From contig CABRZP010000004.1 of the NCBI GenBank assembly GCA_902475545.1, forward strand, positions 87,133 through 151,132: DNA of 64,000 nt, read 5' to 3'. The notes beneath the pieces are model-generated. The model ran no database searches, had not been told where the DNA came from, and worked only from the letters and a program-made list of their open reading frames with translations. This document shows, piece by piece, positions 24,056 through 31,460 of the stretch. Every line of letters starts with the position of its first letter. Position 1 is the stretch's first letter. Origin of the DNA: an uncultured bacterium (lineage in GTDB: Bacteria; Cyanobacteriota; Vampirovibrionia; Gastranaerophilales; Gastranaerophilaceae). A program made the position numbers and the translations under genes.

Positions 24056-25453
24056 ATGGAATTTAAAATTGTAGAAAACACAAAAGATGTTGTTTGTGAT
24101 GTGTTAATCATTAATAAATTCGAGGGAAAAAATACTTCAAATCCATTGGTTAACAGATTTGCTCCGGAAAGTTTTACCGGTAAATCCGGACAAATGTTTG
24201 TAATTCATACCCAAAAAGAATATCCTGCCGAACAAATAATTGCTGTAGGTTTTGGTGATGAAGCTAAGTTGAATAATGATATTATTCGAGAAAATGTTGC
24301 AAAAGTAGTGAGAAAATGTGCTGAATTGAATGCAAAAAATATTGCATTTGATTTTGATATTGATGAATGCTTTGGAATGCCGCTTGTGTTAGGTGCATCT
24401 ATTGCAAATTATCACTTTGATAAATATAAAAATAAAAAAGGACATAGAATTTCTGAGGTTTATTTATCAGGCGTTTCTACTGATTCGATTGAAGTGGCAA
24501 AGGTTGTGGCTGATTCAATGAAACTTGCCAGAAATCTTGCTAATGAACCTGCAGCTTTTGCTACACCATCAAAGCTTGCTGAAATTGCTCAAGGTTTAGA
24601 AGGTATTGAAACTCTTGTTTATGACGAAGATAAAATCAGAGAGTTTGGAATGAATGCATATTTGGCTGTAGGTCAAGGTAGTGTGCAGCCGCCTAAATTT
24701 ATTCACATGAAATATATTCCGCAAAATCCTAAAAAACGTATTGCAATTATAGGTAAAGGTTTATGTTTTGACAGCGGCGGATTGGATATAAAACCTGCAG
24801 CTTCAATGCTTAACATGAAAGATGATATGTCAGGTTCAGCATGTGTTATTGCTGTAATGAAAGCATTACCAAAACTTTGTCCTGATGTAGAAGTACATGG
24901 GATTATTGCGGCATGTGAAAATATGCCTTCAGGAAGCTCTTATAAACCTGGTGATATTTTAACCGCTAAAAACGGTAAAACAATTGAGGTAGATAATACA
25001 GATGCAGAAGGTCGTTTAACTCTTGCTGATGCTTTGTGTTATGCATGCGAACTTGAGGTTGATGAAGTTGTAGATATTGCAACTCTTACAGGTGCCTGCA
25101 TGGTAGCATTAGGTTCTGCAGCTTCCGGTATTATGGGTAATAATGATGATTTTGTAAAAGATATTATTGAGACAGGTAAATATGTTGGTGAAAAATTCTG
25201 GCAATTACCAATGTGGCAAGAATATCGTGATAATATGAACAGTGATGTTGCCGATATGAAAAATACAGGTACAAGATATGGCGGAGCCTCTGCTGCCGGC
25301 ATGTTCTTAAAAGAATTTGTAACTGATAATGTTAAATGGGCACATTTAGATGTTGCCGGTACTGCATTTTTGGATAAACCTCAAAAAGAATTTGGTAAAG
25401 GTGCGACAGGTGCAGGTGTGAGAACTTTGTTGAATTATATTATTGCTCAATAG
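24056..25453 (+). CDS. pepA: Leucyl aminopeptidase (M17 family)
   Basis: Cytosolic metallo-aminopeptidase that removes N-terminal residues from peptides. The C-terminal catalytic domain carries the metal-binding GKGLCFDSGGLDIK, the MKDDMSGSA block, and the family signature NTDAEGRL (about residues 314-321). The N-terminal domain is shorter and divergent, as usual. Length of 465 residues is within the M17 range (about 460-510). AAGGAG lies upstream of the ATG and an extended -10 precedes it. A terminator directly follows, so it is a single-gene unit. In some bacteria PepA also binds DNA; nothing here addresses that. Confidence 0.95.
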   Translation: MEFKIVENTKDVVCDVLIINKFEGKNTSNPLVNRFAPESFTGKSGQMFVIHTQKEYPAEQIIAVGFGDEAKLNNDIIRENVAKVVRKCAELNAKNIAFDFDIDECFGMPLVLGASIANYHFDKYKNKKGHRISEVYLSGVSTDSIEVAKVVADSMKLARNLANEPAAFATPSKLAEIAQGLEGIETLVYDEDKIREFGMNAYLAVGQGSVQPPKFIHMKYIPQNPKKRIAIIGKGLCFDSGGLDIKPAASMLNMKDDMSGSACVIAVMKALPKLCPDVEVHGIIAACENMPSGSSYKPGDILTAKNGKTIEVDNTDAEGRLTLADALCYACELEVDEVVDIATLTGACMVALGSAASGIMGNNDDFVKDIIETGKYVGEKFWQLPMWQEYRDNMNSDVADMKNTGTRYGGASAAGMFLKEFVTDNVKWAHLDVAGTAFLDKPQKEFGKGATGAGVRTLLNYIIAQ

Positions 25454-25477
25454 AGATACTAATTTGAATAATTAGAC

Positions 25478-25509
25478 AAAAGGATTGGTCATAGTACCAA
25501 TCCTTTTTT
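25478..25509 (+). terminator. Rho-independent terminator
   Basis: AAAAGGATTGGT (25478-25489) pairs with ACCAATCCTTTT (25496-25507) and ends in a T run. Confidence 0.9.
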
Positions 25510-25580
25510 GTATTGAGAAATTGCATTTTGACTATTTGTAAGGTATAATTCTAAAAGTTAAACAGGAGGTATGATCATAT

Positions 25581-25735
25581 ATGGTAAGATGTAGATATAG
25601 CAGCAATTCCCGGGGGGGGGGTACCTTTTAAAGCTTGATATTATTGGCTTTCGGTATACTTTAAAAAGTATAATAAAAAAGATTAATAATTCTTACCGCA
25701 AATACAATCCTGCATTTACTCTGTCTGAAGGTGCT
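25581..25735 (+). pseudogene. 5' part of the prepilin gene, out of frame because of a G10 tract
   Basis: AGGAGG (25564-25569) lies 11 nt before ATG 25581, which opens MVRCRYSSNSRGGG and then, after ten G residues (25612-25621), stops at TAA 25629. With eleven (or eight) G the frame would continue without a stop as YLLKLDIIGF... and join the prepilin frame at 25736. The translated bridge holds a first leader-like motif, NPAFTLSEGA. Either the tract is a phase-variable switch in the off state, or one G was lost in sequencing. Confidence 0.6.
25612..25621 (+). repeat. G10 homopolymer, candidate phase-variation tract
   Basis: Ten consecutive G, preceded by CCC, in an otherwise AT-rich region. 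It lies 31 bp into the apparent coding sequence, downstream of a strong ribosome site. Its length decides whether the start codon connects to the prepilin frame. Confidence 0.75.
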
Positions 25736-26455
25736 ATGCACCTAACTTCGCTACCAATTGCCACGAGATTTGGTTTTACATTAGCAGAAGTTCTAATCAC
25801 CCTTTGTGTAATTGGTGTTGTGTCAGCAATGACAATTCCGACAATGATTACAAATTATCAAAAACGTGAGACTGTTACACGTTTAAAGTCTGCTTATGCT
25901 CAATTACAACAGGCTATAAAACTTTCAGAAAGTGATAATGATGAATTAGGCGGTTGGGATTTAACAACGGGAGATTGGTTTGATAGATATATTGCACCAT
26001 ATTTAAAAGTAACTAAAATTGAATTTAAAGATCTTAGTGATATTAAGTCAATTCCTTATAAGCAAATTTCAGGATCTCGAGAAACAGGACTAGCTCTTCT
26101 TAGACCTGGATTTGGAGGAAGTAATGTATATACGTTATTAAATGGTATTGATATAATTGCAGCAAATGAAAAAAATAAAGGATTGATAGTCGATATAAAT
26201 GGTGTAAATTCAAAACCAAATCAATTTGGTAAAGATACATTTTATTTGGTATTATATACTGATTTTGGTTTGACATTTATGGGTATGCGTTCAACAAATG
26301 AGTGTAAACCACCTGTTGAAGGTAATCCCGGTAGAAATTATCTTAAGAATACAAATTGTTTGAGTTATTTTTGTAATAACCGAGGACGTGGTATGTGGTG
26401 CGGAGCTCTTATTCTGACTGACAGTTGGACAATTAGTAAAGATTATCCGTGGTAG
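25736..26455 (+). CDS. Type IV prepilin / pseudopilin-like protein (main part)
   Basis: It carries the prepilin peptidase and methylation motif FGFTLAEVLITLCVIGVVSAMTIPTM: cleavage is expected after Gly, followed by methyl-Phe and Glu at +5, then a hydrophobic assembly helix. A soluble domain of about 190 residues follows, with paired cysteines in the last third (TNECKPP, NTNCLSYFCNN, MWCG) that could form disulfides. The product would be an exported pilus or secretion-system subunit assembled by the PilB/PilC/secretin set near 31-36 kb. The true start is probably at 25581, out of frame in this sequence because of the G10 tract; ATG 25736 has no ribosome site. Confidence 0.8.
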   Translation: MHLTSLPIATRFGFTLAEVLITLCVIGVVSAMTIPTMITNYQKRETVTRLKSAYAQLQQAIKLSESDNDELGGWDLTTGDWFDRYIAPYLKVTKIEFKDLSDIKSIPYKQISGSRETGLALLRPGFGGSNVYTLLNGIDIIAANEKNKGLIVDINGVNSKPNQFGKDTFYLVLYTDFGLTFMGMRSTNECKPPVEGNPGRNYLKNTNCLSYFCNNRGRGMWCGALILTDSWTISKDYPW

Positions 26456-26526
26456 TTTATTTACTAGCAAATTTTATTTTTTTGAGTTTTATAAATTTTA
26501 GAATAATAAAATTTCAGGAGTAAAAT

Positions 26527-27012
26527 ATGTCTGATAACAGAACAAATATGGCTATGGGGGCAGGTTTAGGAGTCCTTGGTATGAGTGCCTATCACATGCC
26601 GATAACAAAAAACCGCTTTGTTCGTAATGCTTTCAGTGTAACAAAAGATATGGCTGAAGATAAGTTAGAACTTTTAAATGATTCAGCTTTAGAGCTTACA
26701 AAGCGAGGTGAACTTTCCGGTGATAAAGCTGTATTTTTAAGAGAACTTGGAGTATCTGAGGATTTGGATTCGATTAGTCGTAAATGCAGCGAAATTAAGA
26801 AAACTATTACGGATCCTGATTCTGTTAAAGATTTGAAAAAATCTTTTGCCGATAGTTTTAAAGATATGAAAAAGAATGAAGCATTAATTGATAATGTTTC
26901 AGAAAAAGCATTTTCAAAAATACGTTGGACAAATTTCTGGTGGGGAGCCGGTATCGGATTTGTTCTTGGAAATGTGCTGGGTGCTATACGTTCCCCTAAT
27001 CGTCCTGAATAA
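26527..27012 (+). CDS. Small unrecognised membrane protein
   Basis: A 161-residue protein not assigned to a family. The N-terminus is Gly/Met-rich and mildly hydrophobic (MAMGAGLGVLGMSAYHMP). A long charged helical middle region follows, and a short hydrophobic stretch near the C-terminus (about 137-155, WWGAGIGFVLGNVLGAI) is probably a membrane helix. A good AGGAG ribosome site precedes the ATG. It lies between the prepilin and MATE genes but shares no motif with either, so the neighbourhood does not indicate a function. Confidence 0.65.
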   Translation: MSDNRTNMAMGAGLGVLGMSAYHMPITKNRFVRNAFSVTKDMAEDKLELLNDSALELTKRGELSGDKAVFLRELGVSEDLDSISRKCSEIKKTITDPDSVKDLKKSFADSFKDMKKNEALIDNVSEKAFSKIRWTNFWWGAGIGFVLGNVLGAIRSPNRPE

Positions 27013-27040
27013 TTATAATGCTTTTTTAATATGTTCGTAA

Positions 27041-27046
27041 TATAAT
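27041..27046 (+). promoter_or_regulatory. -10 box giving a leaderless MATE transcript
   Basis: A perfect TATAAT is followed by exactly 6 nt and then the ATG at 27053, with no Shine-Dalgarno between. This is the same geometry as at proB and the TPR gene at 57595. Confidence 0.6.
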
Positions 27047-27052
27047 CAAAAT

Positions 27053-28372
27053 ATGTGCGATAAAAATATAAAATATTATATAAAAGAGTTATTGAATATA
27101 GCAGCCCCGATTATTATGGGTAATTTGGGGTTTATTTTGATTGGTGTCGGGGATGTTGTTATTGCCGGACGTCATTCAACCGATACTTTTGCCGCTATAA
27201 GTATTGCTACTGCTATTGTTAATTGTATTTTTACAATAGGGATTGGATTGATTGCAAGTATTTCGCCTTTATTGTCCAATTATAGGGGTGAAAAGAAATC
27301 AATAAAAAAATATTTTTATCCTTCAATCAGATTTTCAATGCTTTTGGCATTGATAACTTCTCTTGCAATAATTGCCGTTATACCTGTTATTCCTAAAATG
27401 GGATTTGAGGAAAAGCTTGTTGTTCCGGTTCAAGAATATATGTTTATTACCGCATTGAGTACGTTTGGTGCATATTTGCATGCTTGTCTTAAAGAATATT
27501 TGCAGGCTTTTGAAATCGTATTTTTCCCGAATTTATTAACAATATTTTGTGTATTTCTTAATGTTCTGTTGAATATAATATTTGTATTTGGCTTTGGTCC
27601 TATTCCGTCATTAGGCGTAATCGGGCTTGCGATTGCAAGTTTGTTGGTTCGTTATTTTATGGGCTTTGCTTTATTAATATATTGTTATATTAATATGTCG
27701 TTTAGAAATTATGTTGATAAGACTTACTATCGTAATATGGTAAAAATTGGAATGCCGATTTCTTTAGCTATACTTATTGAGTTTGTTGCATTTAACAGTA
27801 TTGCAATTTTTATGGGAAGAGTTTCCGGTCTTTATGCTGCTGCTCAAAATCTTGTATGTACATTAACTACCATTTCGTTTATGATTCCGTTTGCAATTTC
27901 AAATGCAATTGCAGTAAAAGTAGGATTTGCAAATGGGGCACAGGATTATAAAGATTTAAGACGATATTCACAGGTTGGGACAACAATGTCAGTATTGTTT
28001 ATGGTGTTTAGCGGTATAATATTTTGTACTTTCCCAAAACAAATAGTGGGGCTTTTCACTGTTGATGAAAATCTTTTTAAAATTGCAATTCCTGTAATGT
28101 ATGTATTCCCGATATTCCAGATATTTGACGGATTGCAAATTTCTCTTTCCGGTATTTGTAAAGGTATTAAGCAGACAAAAGTTGTGCTTTTTGCAAATTT
28201 TGTTGCCTATTGGTGTGTTTCTATTCCTTTTGGGTATTTGTTAGCTTTCCATTTTGGTTTGAAGTTAAAGGGATTTTGGATTGGATTGGTTTGTGCGGCC
28301 GGTTTATTGTGTTCTATTATGCTCTTAGAGTTGAGAAAGTATTTTATTATGTACAAAAAACAAGAACCTTAA
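27053..28372 (+). CDS. MATE-family efflux transporter
   Basis: An inner-membrane antiporter of the multidrug and toxic compound extrusion family (NorM/DinF type), 439 residues with about twelve hydrophobic helices in two halves. The first half begins ELLNIAAPIIMGNLGFILIGVGDVVIAG and the second has MVKIGMPISLAILIEF, the paired repeat entry seen in MATE proteins. The substrate is unknown; cation-coupled export of organic molecules is expected. It is probably translated from a leaderless mRNA. A hairpin overlapping the stop codon may end the transcript. Confidence 0.92.
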   Translation: MCDKNIKYYIKELLNIAAPIIMGNLGFILIGVGDVVIAGRHSTDTFAAISIATAIVNCIFTIGIGLIASISPLLSNYRGEKKSIKKYFYPSIRFSMLLALITSLAIIAVIPVIPKMGFEEKLVVPVQEYMFITALSTFGAYLHACLKEYLQAFEIVFFPNLLTIFCVFLNVLLNIIFVFGFGPIPSLGVIGLAIASLLVRYFMGFALLIYCYINMSFRNYVDKTYYRNMVKIGMPISLAILIEFVAFNSIAIFMGRVSGLYAAAQNLVCTLTTISFMIPFAISNAIAVKVGFANGAQDYKDLRRYSQVGTTMSVLFMVFSGIIFCTFPKQIVGLFTVDENLFKIAIPVMYVFPIFQIFDGLQISLSGICKGIKQTKVVLFANFVAYWCVSIPFGYLLAFHFGLKLKGFWIGLVCAAGLLCSIMLLELRKYFIMYKKQEP

Positions 28373-28394
28373 TTCTAAGTTCTTGTTTGGTTTT
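28358..28394 (+). terminator. Hairpin overlapping the MATE stop codon
   Basis: AAACAAGAAC (28358-28367) pairs with GTTCTTGTTT (28379-28388) over an 11-nt loop, followed by GGTTTT. The T run is weak, so termination is likely but not certain. Confidence 0.55.
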
Positions 28395-28431
28395 CGGGGT
28401 TTGTGTATAAATATATTTCTATATCTTATTT

Positions 28432-28566
28432 TTAAAATGCGAAAAATAGGAGTGTAAACATGCAGCCTATAGATACTGCACTGAACAAAAACCAGGTATG
28501 CATAACAGGATGTTGATAAGACCAGATTTCTTTAATTGTTGTTGTTGCATTATTGATTGTTTGCAT
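28432..28566 (-). CDS. 44-residue small membrane protein
   Basis: Short gene on the minus strand in the gap between the MATE and U32 genes. ATG (28564-28566) follows GGAG at 8 nt and the frame ends in TAA (28432-28434). The N-terminal half is polar (MQTINNATTTIKEIWSYQHP) and the C-terminal half is one hydrophobic helix (TWFLFSAVSIGCMFTLLFFAF) running to the last residue. That layout is typical of small single-pass proteins that modify a larger membrane complex. No homologue is recognised. The ribosome site, composition and otherwise empty location support a real gene. Confidence 0.6.
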   Translation of the reverse strand: MQTINNATTTIKEIWSYQHPVMHTWFLFSAVSIGCMFTLLFFAF

Positions 28567-28675
28567 GTTTTTTCTCCAATAAACTCGTTTGTATATATTC
28601 TATTTTCCATATTTATGAAAAAACAACATCACCTGTTTGGTTGATTATTAATTTCGTTTATTTTATTATTGACTT

Positions 28676-29950
28676 ATGCGAAATGTTGAGTTATTGATGC
28701 CTGCAGGCAATTTGGAAAAGTTAGAATATGCGGTTAAGTATGGTGCAGATGCAGTATACCTTGGAGTTGTTGATTTCAGTTTAAGAGCAATGCGTAAGGG
28801 TGATATTATTACTCTTGATAATTTGAAGCATGCTGTTGATCTTGCTCATAAATTAGGTGCAAAAGCTTATTTAACCTTGAATATATTTGCGTTTAATGAT
28901 GATATCAAACATCTTGAATCTTGTATGGATATTATAAAAGATTCTAACCCTGATGCGGTTCTTGTAAGTGATTTTGGTATTTTGCGATTGCTAAAAAAAT
29001 ATATGCCTGATACTGAAATTCATGTAAGTACACAAACTAATATTCTAAATTATGAGTGTGTAAAATTTTGGCAGGATATGGGTGCAACCCGTGTTGTTCT
29101 GGCTAGAGAATTATCTATTCCTGAGATTACGGAGATTAAACAAAAAGTTCCTGATATGGAGATTGAATGTTTTGTTCATGGTTCTCAATGCGTATCTTTT
29201 TCAGGAAGATGTCTGTTGAGTGATTATTTTACTAATGGCGAAAGAAAAGCTAACCATGGTAATTGTTCACAACCATGCAGATGGAGTTATAAGCTTGTTG
29301 AAGAAACTCGTCCGGGTCAATATTATGAAATTAATCAGGATAATAGAGGCTCTCATATTTTGAGTCCTAAAGATTTATGTTTGGTTGAACATTTAAAAGA
29401 AATGATTGATGCCGGTGTTGACTCATTTAAGGTTGAAGGAAGAACTAAGAGTTTGTATTATGTTTCAGCAGTTGCGAAAACTTATAGAAATGCGATTGAT
29501 GAAATTTTGCAAAATCCGAATGCTGATTTATCAAAGTACTTCCTTGAATTGAAAAAAGTTGGAAATAGAGGATATACAACAGGATTTGCTCTTGGCGAAA
29601 ATAAACCTGACAGTTATAGTTATGATATTTCAAAAGGGTTGGCAGGAGCTGATTTCTTGTTCGAGTTTCATGGTAAGAAAATTCGTTCTGAAATTGATTT
29701 TACTTCAAGCAATGATGATAATTTCTACTATGTGAAAGTTAAAAATAAAGTGTTACTGAATGATGAAGTAGAAATCATTACTCCAAAAGAACAATTTACT
29801 GCTAAAATTATAGAAATTTTAGATGAAAAAGGTGAATCTCAAGATTTAGCAAATACTAATGCTGATGTATATTTGAAATTCGATAGAGAGCCTCAAGATT
29901 ATGCGGTTGCCCTTGCACGTACTATAGGAGTAAAAGAACATGTTTCTTAA
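28676..29950 (+). CDS. trhP: U32-family peptidase-like protein (TrhP/YegQ-type tRNA hydroxylation)
   Basis: A TIM-barrel protein of the U32 family, whose YegQ/TrhP members take part in 5-hydroxyuridine formation at the tRNA wobble base rather than proteolysis. Family blocks are ELLMPAGNLEKLEYAVKYGADAVYLG, VSTQTNILN, and the cysteine motif CFVHGSQCVSFSGRCLLSDYF...GNCSQPCRW, whose cysteines could bind an iron-sulfur cluster. A second domain occupies about residues 320-424. TATTAT lies 6 nt before the ATG with no ribosome site, so it may be leaderless. Assignment to TrhP rather than another U32 branch is moderate. Confidence 0.85.
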   Translation: MRNVELLMPAGNLEKLEYAVKYGADAVYLGVVDFSLRAMRKGDIITLDNLKHAVDLAHKLGAKAYLTLNIFAFNDDIKHLESCMDIIKDSNPDAVLVSDFGILRLLKKYMPDTEIHVSTQTNILNYECVKFWQDMGATRVVLARELSIPEITEIKQKVPDMEIECFVHGSQCVSFSGRCLLSDYFTNGERKANHGNCSQPCRWSYKLVEETRPGQYYEINQDNRGSHILSPKDLCLVEHLKEMIDAGVDSFKVEGRTKSLYYVSAVAKTYRNAIDEILQNPNADLSKYFLELKKVGNRGYTTGFALGENKPDSYSYDISKGLAGADFLFEFHGKKIRSEIDFTSSNDDNFYYVKVKNKVLLNDEVEIITPKEQFTAKIIEILDEKGESQDLANTNADVYLKFDREPQDYAVALARTIGVKEHVS

Positions 29951-30419
29951 ACCTGATTATAATTTAAAAAGTATTTATAGTATCAATTTTGATGAATTAA
30001 AACAACTTGGAATAAAAGCTGTTTTGTTTGATTTAGACAGTACGTTGATGGCATCAAAATCTGCAGTTTATTCGGTTGAAATGGTTGCTTGGCTGAAAAA
30101 AGTTCAGGAGAATTTTTTTGTAGCAGTTGTTTCTAATAATAAAAATCCGGATTATATTGAACGAGTTAAAAAGATATCATTTTTCCCAATGTTATTTAAT
30201 GCAGGTAAACCTCGAACTAATGCAGTAAAAAATTTTTTAAATGAACATAATTTGAATATTTCTGAATGTGTTTTGGTTGGAGATAGACCATTGACAGATG
30301 TATTGTGTGGGAAAAATTTAGGTTGTAAAACTATTCTGGTTGATTCGATTACAGCTGATACAGAATCAAAACTGGTACGATGTGTAAGAGGTTTGGAACG
30401 AATTACTATTCGCAGATAG
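29940..30419 (+). CDS. YqeG-family HAD phosphatase
   Basis: A 159-residue HAD subfamily IIIA protein. Motif I is AVLFDLDSTLMASK; the serine/asparagine motif is AVVSNN; the lysine lies in NAGKPRTNA; and the last motif is CVLVGDRPLTDVLCG. YqeG-type proteins resemble phosphatidylglycerophosphate phosphatases of plastids and yeast, so a lipid or small phosphate ester is the likely substrate. The start overlaps the end of the U32 gene by 11 bp, so the two are cotranscribed and translationally coupled. Confidence 0.88.
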   Translation: MFLKPDYNLKSIYSINFDELKQLGIKAVLFDLDSTLMASKSAVYSVEMVAWLKKVQENFFVAVVSNNKNPDYIERVKKISFFPMLFNAGKPRTNAVKNFLNEHNLNISECVLVGDRPLTDVLCGKNLGCKTILVDSITADTESKLVRCVRGLERITIRR

Positions 30420-30649
30420 AGTTTCGTACATCTATAGATTGAAATTTTTTCACTTTTTAAATCTTTTACGAAATGTAAATTCTTTGAAATTAGCACTGGT
30501 CGGGTGTTTTGCCTTAATATCCTCTATTTGTTGTATTAATATGCGGTTTTTTGCCATAAATCGCTGATTATGATAATATCTATATAGGAGTATCTGTATT
30601 AATGTATATTCCGATTATTATAATTACTTTAATATAATGTATTTATTGA

Positions 30650-31435
30650 ATGGGTGGGAATAAAGTGAACACAAATTTTGATAAGAAAGAGAGTTTATTG
30701 GCAAGTATTATTGAATTTGCGAGTAAAGGTAAGTCAATATTATCGTTAGTGGCAACGGTTGTTGTGATTGGTCTTATTGCTTGCGGGTGCGGTCTTATGG
30801 GTGCAAACCAAGAAGAAGCTCCTGTAGTTGAAGCTCCGCAGCCTCCAATGCCTAAAAAAGAAGTTTCTGTTCCGGCAGAAAATGTAGATTTAGATACAAA
30901 TAAAGCTAGCAATTTGGTTTCCTATGATGTTACATCTATAGGTAGGGCAGACCCATTTATGCCAATTGATGAAATCAATGCTTTTGAGGAAGCTAGAAGA
31001 TCTGCACTTGAAGATGCAAGATTACATAATGAATCTATTCAGAAAATTAAAGATATGCAGAATATATCAGTTCGTGAACTGGATGATATTAGTCCGTATA
31101 GTTTCAACTTGCCTGTTCCACCTACATCCTTGGCTTCAGCCTCTTCTGCGGCTGCAAAGATTACAAGAACAAAAGTTGTTGGGATTATGTATAACAAGGT
31201 AAGCCCGTCTGCAATTATTAATGTTGATGATAAAGATTATCTTGTAAGAATCGGTGATAAAATTATCGGACAAGAATATAAAGTTGTACAAATAAATCCT
31301 TCAATTATTACTGTTAGTTTAGGTTCAAATATCTATTCAGCAAGTATTGGGGAGTTATTTTCCAGAGATGATTTCGATAGAACACAAAATGATTTATATA
31401 ATTTGAAAAACAGATTTGGTGGTAGAAAAAGTTAA
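30650..31435 (+). CDS. PilP-like pilus assembly protein
   Basis: First gene of the pilus/secretion operon. The N-terminal hydrophobic segment (about residues 28-50) contains LIAC, a possible lipobox (C45), then a proline-rich linker and the GRADPFMP motif that resembles the start of the PilP beta-domain. The C-terminal part (KVVGIMYNKVSPSAIINVDDKDYLVRIGDKI...) fits the small beta-barrel of PilP/GspC-type proteins that link inner-membrane components to the secretin N0/N1 domains. The start could be GTG 30665, which has GGTGGG upstream, rather than ATG 30650. Secretin follows after 25 bp. Confidence 0.72.
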   Translation: MGGNKVNTNFDKKESLLASIIEFASKGKSILSLVATVVVIGLIACGCGLMGANQEEAPVVEAPQPPMPKKEVSVPAENVDLDTNKASNLVSYDVTSIGRADPFMPIDEINAFEEARRSALEDARLHNESIQKIKDMQNISVRELDDISPYSFNLPVPPTSLASASSAAAKITRTKVVGIMYNKVSPSAIINVDDKDYLVRIGDKIIGQEYKVVQINPSIITVSLGSNIYSASIGELFSRDDFDRTQNDLYNLKNRFGGRKS

Positions 31436-31460
31436 TTTAAAATAATAAGCAGGAGCAAAT

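Noticed and set aside
25600..25640. CCCGGG, GGTACC and AAGCTT lie close together, like a cloning polylinker.
   Set aside because: No vector sequence flanks them, and the frames on both sides join into one prepilin gene, so a natural sequence is more likely.
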